Part shown: positions 8,080-13,668 of the stretch, piece by piece
Position numbering within the stretch: position 1 is the first letter of the stretch
Layout: each line of letters begins with the position of its first letter
Assembly: GCA_025354065.1 (NCBI GenBank)
Contig: JANXNM010000300.1
Coordinates: 1 to 15,839, forward strand
DNA from: Synechococcales cyanobacterium 340R_concoct_173_sub
GTDB taxonomy: Bacteria; Cyanobacteriota; Cyanobacteriia; Leptolyngbyales; Leptolyngbyaceae
DNA: 15,839 nucleotides
Direction of reading: 5' to 3'
Position numbers and translations under genes: made by a program
The notes under the pieces: generated by a model
What the model saw: the letters and a program-made list of their open reading frames with translations, nothing else
Told to the model about the DNA's origin: nothing
Database searches by the model: none

Positions 8080-8844
8080 ATGACCTACTGTTTAGGGATT
8101 CTTACGGCGACCGGGCTGGTAATGGCAGCGGATTCTAGAACGAATGCGGGGGTGGATCATGTTTCGACCCACCAAAAGCTGCATGATTTTTCGATTCCGG
8201 GAGAACGGGTAATCTTGCTCTGTACTTCAGGTAATCTATCGGTGACACAGGCTGTGATTACGTTGTTACGGCGCGATATTAAGTCGGATGCGGCGATAAC
8301 TCTCTATACCGTAAGTAATCTGTACGAGGCGGCGCGATATATTGGCCGAAAAATGCGCGAGGTCCAAGCACTCGATCGCGAATGGTTGAAAAAAGACGGC
8401 ATTGATGTGAGTTGCAATATTTTATTGGGCGGCCAACTTGAGGGCGAGGAGCCTGAGTTGTTTTTGATTTACAGTCAAGGCAATTGCATTCAAGCGTCGC
8501 AGGAAGCCCCGTTTTTACAGATTGGTGAAACGAAATATGGCAAACCAATTCTCGATCGGGTGTTGACCTATGAGACTTCGATTGAAGATGCGGCCAAATG
8601 TGCATTGCTGTCGATCGATTCCACAATGAAATCGAATATTTCCGTCGGGCCACCTATCAATTTGGTGATGTATGAGTCTAATAGATTCAAAATCAAACAC
8701 TTTTTACGACTTCATTTAGGTGCGCCTTATTTAGTCCAAATTCGTAAAACCTGGGAGCGCTGTTTACATGAGGCGTTTGAGTCGATGCCTGATATTGATT
8801 GGGAACCGAAGAGCGATCGCAAGAATTATTCAGAGTGTAAGTAA
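8080..8844 (+). CDS. Anbu-type (ancestral beta subunit) proteasome-like peptidase
   Basis: The 20S-proteasome-fold protein reads MTYCLGILTATGLVMAADSR then TNAGVDHVSTHQKLHDF. In Anbu proteins Thr directly after the initiator Met becomes the N-terminal nucleophile, so I place the start at 8080 (254 aa), although the frame is open from GTG 8014 (276 aa, with AAGGAA 3 nt ahead) and ATG 8062. After Met removal the triad would be T1, D17 (in AADSRTNAG) and K32 (in HQKLH), the positions expected for proteasome subunits. Anbu assembles into open ring or helix-like oligomers in the cytosol; physiological substrates are not settled. In many proteobacteria it sits with alpha-E, ATP-grasp and transglutaminase genes; here it stands alone. 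If the longer start is used, a 22-residue extension would need removal. Confidence 0.88.
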   Translation: MTYCLGILTATGLVMAADSRTNAGVDHVSTHQKLHDFSIPGERVILLCTSGNLSVTQAVITLLRRDIKSDAAITLYTVSNLYEAARYIGRKMREVQALDREWLKKDGIDVSCNILLGGQLEGEEPELFLIYSQGNCIQASQEAPFLQIGETKYGKPILDRVLTYETSIEDAAKCALLSIDSTMKSNISVGPPINLVMYESNRFKIKHFLRLHLGAPYLVQIRKTWERCLHEAFESMPDIDWEPKSDRKNYSECK

Positions 8845-8849
8845 TAGAA

Positions 8850-9234
8850 AGCTTTTTGCTATAGTCGCTGCGGGGAATAGCGGTATTTAAGAATTGGAAA
8901 TGTAAAATATACCAAAGCTCAAATGCTTCATTGGAATAAGCAATTTAGATATTATTATTTTTGGCTAGTGCAACAGCTTTAGTAATACTGAGACGGGAAA
9001 ACTATCTCGATCGAACACACACCAAACTTGATTAAACTCCTCCCCCTTCGCACGGGTAATCGCATGTTCAACAACCTGAGTTGGATTTTTACCCAGACCT
9101 TTAATGCTAATCACAACCCTTGGAACCCGAAAACCACGAAAGTAGCTTGGCTCGTGTCCCTCCAGATTCATGAAATTCTAGCAGTAGATTCACATGGCAC
9201 TGAGGTTATTCTCTTTGTCGAATCTTTTGTGCAT
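8850..9234 (-). pseudogene. RloB-like protein, frameshifted with in-frame stops
   Basis: The minus-strand ORF 9171-8965 reads EGHEPSYFRGFRVPRVVISI and FNQVWCVFDRDSFP, matching the start of RloB-family proteins (EGxxTEPxYF ... VWCVFDRDxF). Immediately after that, near 8990, the frame shifts by one base; the next frame continues ITKAVALAKNNNI, a TAA, then IAYSNEAFELWYILHF, which is the characteristic SNxxFELWxLLHF block of the family, and Y..KKLS before merging with the end of the Anbu gene. Upstream of 9171 the same frame goes back to an ATG at 9234 through two stops. So there is at least one frameshift and one or more nonsense changes. RloB proteins (about 200 aa) are found in restriction-modification and abortive-infection loci, often next to an AAA ATPase; none is seen here. 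Confidence 0.75.
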
Positions 9235-9247
9235 TGTATGAACTAAC

Positions 9248-9628
9248 GTGAATTCTTCAAGAAAATCCTCTTCCTTCAAATCCGTATCGACCGCTGCTAT
9301 TCCAGTTCTCTCGAATGGTGCCAAGAAAGGCTCTTGTTCCTGCAATGATAAGGCGGCTGTCGTAACTGATTACCCGACCCAAGAACGCCCAAACCAAACA
9401 GAAACGATCGTCTCTACCACACTTTTCACAAACAGCTACCCAACTGAAGAGCCACCCACTCAAGGCATCGGTGCTGTTCAAACTGCGGCTTGGCAAAACA
9501 ATAAGAAGGTTGTGGGAATGTGGACGAATTGCATCGATCGCAATACCTACATGTATGTCGAAGATCTTGGTTGGCGGAAATTTCTCGAAACCTCTGACAG
9601 CGCTATGATGGCCTTCAATATCAATTAA
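9248..9628 (+). CDS. Small hypothetical protein, 126 aa
   Basis: I do not recognise a named family. The frame opens at GTG 9248 (no ATG nearby and no clear ribosome site) and ends at TAA 9626-9628. Residues 1-80 are rich in Ser, Thr, Pro and Lys and look disordered (a GSCSCN motif lies near residue 28). Residues 80-126 look folded: AAWQNNKKVVGMWTNCIDRN followed by TYMYVEDLGWRKFLETSDSA. The pattern W..NKKV..MW...DRN.....E.LGWRK is reminiscent of small modules at the ends of secreted or peptidase-linked cyanobacterial proteins, but that is recall, not proof. The start is uncertain and the gene might be a truncated piece of a larger protein, since the neighbouring RloB gene is broken too. Confidence 0.55.
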   Translation: MNSSRKSSSFKSVSTAAIPVLSNGAKKGSCSCNDKAAVVTDYPTQERPNQTETIVSTTLFTNSYPTEEPPTQGIGAVQTAAWQNNKKVVGMWTNCIDRNTYMYVEDLGWRKFLETSDSAMMAFNIN

Positions 9629-9709
9629 AAGTCTGAAACTTTAACCCACCAATATTCGTCATTAACAGAATGTCGATGGTCAAAGACCGACCCCAGGCCA
9701 TCGTCCCTT
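9629..9709. other. Gap with nested inverted repeats
   Basis: CGATGG and CCATCG enclose GGTC-AAA-GACC (about 9673-9704), a possible small terminator or leader structure between the hypothetical gene and the inhibitor gene. No T-run follows. Confidence 0.3.
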
Positions 9710-9714
9710 GGAGT
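9709..9714 (+). promoter_or_regulatory. Shine-Dalgarno pointing to an upstream start of the inhibitor gene
   Basis: TTGGAG lies 7 nt before ATG 9721. That ATG opens a frame (MLHSIMMKTGLTYQ) which is one base out of register with the inhibitor frame. The spacing is near ideal, which argues that translation of the inhibitor originally began here. Confidence 0.55.
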
Positions 9715-9766
9715 TCCTCTATGCTACATTCTATAATGATGAAAACTGGGTTAACCTATCAGTTCA

Positions 9767-10249
9767 GTGTTACTTTTACCGATTCTCTCGCCTGCACTCA
9801 GTGCGATCGTAGAACCAATTCATCTACTCTCTAAACCCACTTCTAGATCTACTGTCAAATCTACTGCAAAATCAATAGTTAAACCTATTATTCAAACGGT
9901 TGCAAATCCTATGTCTGACTATACTGTTACGAATTCCGATCGTGGAAAAACTCTTACCTTAAAAGCCGGACAAAGCCTAACCCTACGTCTGAACGAAAAC
10001 CCCACCACTGGCTATCGTTGGATGATCCCAGTGTTCGACGCGCAACTTATTCAATTGACGGACGATCGATTTGAACCGACGGCGACAGCAAGCAAACCTA
10101 TGATGATGGGCGCAGGTGGACAGCGCATTTTGGTGCTACAAGCCAACCGTCCCGGTACCATTCAGATCAATTTAGAAAATAAACAATCCTGGGATCTAGA
10201 ATCTCCATCGGCTGAGTCTTTTGATTTGACAGTTAAAATTACTGAATAG
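9767..10249 (+). CDS. Chagasin/ICP-type cysteine-peptidase inhibitor (I42 family), probably exported, 5' end apparently frameshifted
   Basis: As an open frame it starts at GTG 9767 (160 aa). Residues 51-160 form the inhibitor domain: NPTTGYRW (78-85) is the BC-loop signature, GAGGQR (115-120) the DE loop, and KQSW (139-142) stands where the family usually has RPW. I42 inhibitors block papain-like peptidases by inserting these loops in the active-site cleft. Residues 2-14 are hydrophobic and end LSPALSA, like the back half of a signal peptide, but without a charged n-region. The missing n-region (MLHSIMMKTGLTYQ from ATG 9721, with a good ribosome site) is present one frame away; dropping one T near 9759 joins them. 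A Ser/Lys-rich linker (22-44) follows. So either the gene is frameshifted, or the sequence has an error, or GTG is used. Confidence 0.8.
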   Translation: MLLLPILSPALSAIVEPIHLLSKPTSRSTVKSTAKSIVKPIIQTVANPMSDYTVTNSDRGKTLTLKAGQSLTLRLNENPTTGYRWMIPVFDAQLIQLTDDRFEPTATASKPMMMGAGGQRILVLQANRPGTIQINLENKQSWDLESPSAESFDLTVKITE

Positions 10250-10284
10250 ACATCGCAAATTGAACAGGTTCTACACGGCAATAT

Positions 10285-11592
10285 TCACGATCGATTATCC
10301 AATCGCTGTTGCCATTCCGCATCAAGTTTATCTTTCTGTTCTAAATCTTGATCCAGCATATCCCGATCGGTGTCGTAGGCAATCGGTTGTTGGTCAATAC
10401 GTAATCGTTGTTGGAATGTTTTAGATTGAATAAGTTTGGTTTGTAGCACTTCATCTGGAGTATTCAATTGACGCGCTCGTTTGGATCTATCAGAATTTCG
10501 GGCTGCAATTTTATTGTTCTTTTGTCCTTGAATTAACCACCGTAATGTCGGCAATCCTAAATAGAATCCACTGTAGAGCAATGCGCCGATGGAGACCGAT
10601 CGGAGAATACCAGCGGGGGCCGGAACAGATCCGGGCAAGATTCCTGTAAACCAAAGACTCAAAATTAAAATCAGTCCACCAATCATCGCCGCGAATGTCA
10701 CCAATGTAGGATTACCCAAACTGAGTTTCCAAGGCTTCTCTTCAAGATGATCAGGAATTGTATTGATCCGATCGTTTGCCGTTGTTTGAACTGTTTTTTG
10801 TAGTTCAGGAAAAGTATAAATTAATTGCCCATCGTCGGTCACTTGTGGCGAACCATTAAATCTTACTAGTACGGGTAACACATGCTGATCTTCATCACTA
10901 TCAAACACATTCAGCGGCACATCTAAGTAAGGCGTAAGCTGTTCTGCAACCACTGCACCACCTGACTGAGCAATCCGTTGAGCAATAGTTTCCCAGCGGC
11001 GATTTTCGAGATTGCGATTTGGGTTACCGTCGCCAAATACAAAGGAAAAAATGGTTTCTAAAAACGATAATTGTTTGCCATCATCATGAGGCTTAGGTCC
11101 ACCAAAACTTAACCAATCTCCTGACCAGATAAACCAGCCACCGAATCCCGGATTGTATGAATTTCCACCATGACTCCCCCCCCAACCGCTGCCAGAATCA
11201 CTCGAATTGTCATCATTTGAATTCATAGTGGTTATCATGACGAATCCGACAGCAAGAATCGCAAACAAAACAACAAATAACGAGCAGCCAAACATTACCC
11301 GAACAATCCAGAATAGCGTGCCTGAAATGCTATCCCACCAAGTCTGCAATCTCAATTGCCAATACTTAGTTTGAAGTGTCGATCGAAAATCTTTGGGAAA
11401 GGTATAAGCAATATCCCCAGATTCTGTCACCTGCATTTGCGCTCCGGTCTGGGCAGCCAATGCCAAAACGCCTTGTTCTGCGATCGCAACATTCAAGCCC
11501 GACTGCGTTGCGACATCTCCCACGGTTGCCCGATATTGAAGTCGATCGATCGCTGTCATAATCGCTGGATTGAGATCGGTTAACGTTGCCAT
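10285..11592 (-). CDS. Conserved membrane protein with two winged-helix-like modules (cyanobacterial/plastid family)
   Basis: 435 aa. Residues 10-66 form a small helical module ending in a beta hairpin with VTESGDIAYTFP; residues 195-262 repeat the same theme (ARIAQSGGAVV-like helices, VTDDGQLIYTFP), so the protein seems to carry a duplicated winged-helix-like unit. Between them are a membrane segment (92-120), a Gly/Ser/Asn-rich stretch (123-165) and the block ETIFSFVFGDGNPN (179-192). Two more membrane segments (293-318, 326-350) and a charged, probably helical tail follow. The FSFVFGDG(D/N)PN...E.RW block is one I recall from plant chloroplast homologues (the At5g03900 type), which supports a conserved thylakoid or envelope protein. 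Function is unknown; the plant annotation as Fe-S related rests on another domain. It is a single gene. Confidence 0.7.
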   Translation of the reverse strand: MATLTDLNPAIMTAIDRLQYRATVGDVATQSGLNVAIAEQGVLALAAQTGAQMQVTESGDIAYTFPKDFRSTLQTKYWQLRLQTWWDSISGTLFWIVRVMFGCSLFVVLFAILAVGFVMITTMNSNDDNSSDSGSGWGGSHGGNSYNPGFGGWFIWSGDWLSFGGPKPHDDGKQLSFLETIFSFVFGDGNPNRNLENRRWETIAQRIAQSGGAVVAEQLTPYLDVPLNVFDSDEDQHVLPVLVRFNGSPQVTDDGQLIYTFPELQKTVQTTANDRINTIPDHLEEKPWKLSLGNPTLVTFAAMIGGLILILSLWFTGILPGSVPAPAGILRSVSIGALLYSGFYLGLPTLRWLIQGQKNNKIAARNSDRSKRARQLNTPDEVLQTKLIQSKTFQQRLRIDQQPIAYDTDRDMLDQDLEQKDKLDAEWQQRLDNRS

Positions 11593-11642
11593 AAAAATTA
11601 GGGTGAGGATTAACGGGACTAAATGCTATATTTCTCAATTAT

Positions 11643-11796
11643 AGAACCTATTTAAGATCTTAGGGGCATCCTAAAAGTAAGGTAAAAACTTATATCCTCT
11701 AGTCCTATGGCTTGTTCCAGCAGTCTAACCGATAAAGAATGGGAACTCCTTGAACCTAAGATTAAATTTGAGTTTTCAAAGAAGTATTCAAAATAG
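11643..11796 (+). mobile_element. Internally deleted relic of the same IS5-family element
   Basis: The end motif AGAACCTATTT (11643-11653) and the following leader match the transposase-proximal end of the IS at 4577-5509; both have exactly 64 nt from the outer base to the transposase ATG and share AGTCCT just before it. The mini-gene inside is the fusion of the two ends of a transposase fragment described next. No opposite end is found right after it, so the element is truncated, or its other end lies much farther away. Confidence 0.8.
11707..11796 (+). pseudogene. 29-codon in-frame deletion derivative of an IS5 transposase
   Basis: ATG 11707 reads MACSSSLTDKEWELLEPK, the N-terminus of the transposase (the IS at 4577-5509 has MAYSSSITDKEWEVLEPL). 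It continues without a break into IKFEFSKKYSK and TAG, which matches the C-terminal region IRFERSKKHSK of the same protein. About 190 codons between them are gone, including all three DDE residues. The product would be inactive. The junction keeps the frame, which may be luck. Confidence 0.85.
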
Positions 11797-11813
11797 GAAA
11801 ATTAGGCTTTCTC

Positions 11814-12416
11814 TTAGAATGGTGTTTCGATCGCTTGGTTCAATTCGTTCAAGTGGGTGATTCCAATATCCATATGTTCAGGCCATAAGAATGTACCCGT
11901 TACATCAAGGTGTACGGTGGCGGTTCCAGCATTCCGTCCTGTGAGTAAGTCAAACACATAATCACCGACCATGACTGATTTTTGTGGTATTGAGTTCCAG
12001 TTTTGCAGTAGATGATTAATGCCATCGGGACTGGGTTTTGGGGTGCAGCAATCTCGTCCGAGTATATGATCTGTATTAAAAAAAGTATCTAATCCACTAG
12101 CTTTTAAGGTCTTAGTTGCAACAGTTTTACTATTTCGGGTGAGGATACCAATGCGTTTGTTTTGCGATCGGAGTTTTTCGAGTAGGTCAATAGCACCGGG
12201 TTGAGCTTTGGAATGTTCTGCGATGTCAAGTTCTATTTGTTCGAGTTGAATTCGACGGCGTTTGGCTTCGTCGGGGGGAAGGGCTGCGATCGCTTCTAGT
12301 ATGTTTTTTTCACCAGGGATTCCCAGTTGACAACAAATATCAGCGAAATCATGAGCGGCGATCGTTAATGTGCCATCCATATCAAAAATCCAGCATTCTC
12401 GATTTGAAAGATTCAT
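11814..12416 (-). CDS. HAD-superfamily hydrolase (phosphoglycolate-phosphatase-like)
   Basis: 200 aa with all four HAD motifs: DMDGTLT (D12 nucleophile, D14 acid/base), T93 in ILTRNS, K127 in TPKPSPDG, and GDYVFD (D152, D156) binding Mg2+. An alpha-helical cap of type C1 lies at about 20-75. The overall size and motif spacing fit small phosphatases of the Gph/PGP-like group, cytosolic and acting on small phosphorylated metabolites; the substrate cannot be read from sequence. The start is ATG 12416, with a GGATTGAG purine stretch a few nt ahead. It lies between the IS relic and the ParA gene, in the same direction as ParA but 175 bp away, so it is likely transcribed separately. Confidence 0.88.
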   Translation of the reverse strand: MNLSNRECWIFDMDGTLTIAAHDFADICCQLGIPGEKNILEAIAALPPDEAKRRRIQLEQIELDIAEHSKAQPGAIDLLEKLRSQNKRIGILTRNSKTVATKTLKASGLDTFFNTDHILGRDCCTPKPSPDGINHLLQNWNSIPQKSVMVGDYVFDLLTGRNAGTATVHLDVTGTFLWPEHMDIGITHLNELNQAIETPF

Positions 12417-12591
12417 TTCTCAATCCGCTCTATTTATTTAAAGTCTGAATGTTAGCGTACAACAAAATCAGGGCATTGTAGGGGAATCATCCCCGTTGGT
12501 CAACGATTATTCAAGTATAGGTTCTACAAGCAATTATGTTCTACAAGCAATCAAAATCACAGACGACGAACTTTTAAAAGATTTTCTTTAA
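12417..12591. other. Gap between ParA and HAD genes with a small hairpin and direct repeats
   Basis: GGGGAATCATCCCC (12481-12494) can form a short 5-bp stem. ATAGGTTCT at 12517-12525 matches the outer nine bases of the IS end in the orientation of an opposite end. No promoter was called. Confidence 0.5.
12521..12551. repeat. 14-bp direct repeat, period 17
   Basis: GTTCTACAAGCAAT occurs at 12521-12534 and 12538-12551, separated by TAT. It overlaps the possible IS end at 12517-12525. Confidence 0.85.
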
Positions 12592-13536
12592 TTAATCATC
12601 CAAATTTGAAAGCGCGAACTTCGACGGCGGCTCATTAATCCGGGCAACGGTTGTAAGCTTTTGTGTAAATTCCATCGCCAACTGAATAAATGCTTTACTT
12701 CCTGAACAAGATGGATTACTCAACACCACAGGCTGATACGTATCCACGGCCTTAGCAATATTCACATCCACTGGAATCTTAGTTTTGAAAAGCTTCACTT
12801 CACTAAAATCATCATTCAACCGCTTCATTACTTGATTGTGGTAACGGCCCGTAAATATATTGCCCGACAACGAAAATGCAATTCCTAACATCTCCACATC
12901 CACCGCCGGATTATCCTTGTGAGTTTCCTTCAGTCGAACAATCCGACGCTGAAGAAGTTGAATCCCAATCAAAGACAAGGGTTCAGGGCGAGATGGAATT
13001 AAATAATAGTTACTCGCTAACAACGCACTCCGCGTCACCAAATTATATCCCGGTGCACAGTCCAAAATAATAACGTCAAAATCATTCCCGATCGGACCCA
13101 GAATATCCCGAATTAGATTCACCTCAAACTCATTCCACACCTGTTCAAACTGATCTGATCGTCCCTGTTGAACCGATCGACGATGAAGCAACTCCGACAC
13201 CAAAAATTCATCATACAAATCAATATCGCCCGCCAACAAACTTAGATTCGGCACATTGCAAACATAACCCTGAATCGCATCTCGGGTCAGGTCTGCTAAC
13301 TTTGGATTACCGCGCACTCCTTCATGAATCAAAGTCCTCAACGTCTTTTTCTGCGCTCTCAAATTTGCAAACTCCCCCGGCGGCATCAAACTCAACGTTG
13401 CACTAATTTGGGTGTCTAAATCAACAATTAAGACGCGTTTGTTTTGATATTTCGCCAAACAAGCTGCTAAATTAACCGTCATTGTCGTCTTGCCAACGCC
13501 GCCTTTCATGTTAGTAGATGCAATGATATGCGCCAT
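12592..13536 (-). CDS. ParA/MinD-superfamily ATPase (orphan)
   Basis: 314 aa. The deviant Walker A KGGVGKTT (11-18, signature Lys11 and Lys16), Walker A' VDLDTQ (D39, D41) and Walker B VIILDCAPG (D159) are intact, so it should dimerise with ATP. ParA ATPases position DNA or cargo by gradients on the nucleoid. There is no ParB-like, McdB-like or centromere-like partner next door: the neighbours are a HAD phosphatase and a peptidase. Residues 115-145 carry an extra helical stretch (RRSVQQGRSDQFEQVW). The start is ATG 13536, preceded by AAGGA at close spacing. It may serve chromosome, plasmid-derived or carboxysome positioning; the last is usual only with an McdB gene nearby, which is not seen. 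Confidence 0.9.
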   Translation of the reverse strand: MAHIIASTNMKGGVGKTTMTVNLAACLAKYQNKRVLIVDLDTQISATLSLMPPGEFANLRAQKKTLRTLIHEGVRGNPKLADLTRDAIQGYVCNVPNLSLLAGDIDLYDEFLVSELLHRRSVQQGRSDQFEQVWNEFEVNLIRDILGPIGNDFDVIILDCAPGYNLVTRSALLASNYYLIPSRPEPLSLIGIQLLQRRIVRLKETHKDNPAVDVEMLGIAFSLSGNIFTGRYHNQVMKRLNDDFSEVKLFKTKIPVDVNIAKAVDTYQPVVLSNPSCSGSKAFIQLAMEFTQKLTTVARINEPPSKFALSNLDD

Positions 13537-13668
13537 GAGTCCTTGCCTTGTTGAACGATGAAATCAAGCCCGTTGGTTAGCTTGTTTGGCTAAGTGAAGG
13601 GACTGGGAGCTAATATACATTAACCGAGCGATCGCACCACATCTTTCTGAGGACATCTTGTAAGACCC
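13537..13668. other. Divergent promoter region, parA-like gene / oligoendopeptidase gene
   Basis: 132 bp between divergent starts, with one HIP1 octamer (GCGATCGC at about 13627) and GAGGA about 18 nt before the peptidase ATG, too far to be a standard ribosome site. No defined promoter boxes were called. Confidence 0.4.

Noticed and set aside
9028..9246. Plus-strand ORF of 72 codons
   Set aside because: It is the complement of the RloB-like pseudogene and has no recognisable features.
12521..12551. CRISPR-like repeat
   Set aside because: Only two 14-bp copies with a 3-bp spacer; no array, no cas gene.
12592..13536. McdA, carboxysome-positioning ATPase
   Set aside because: No McdB-like gene or carboxysome gene is adjacent, so the specific assignment is not supported beyond the ParA family.
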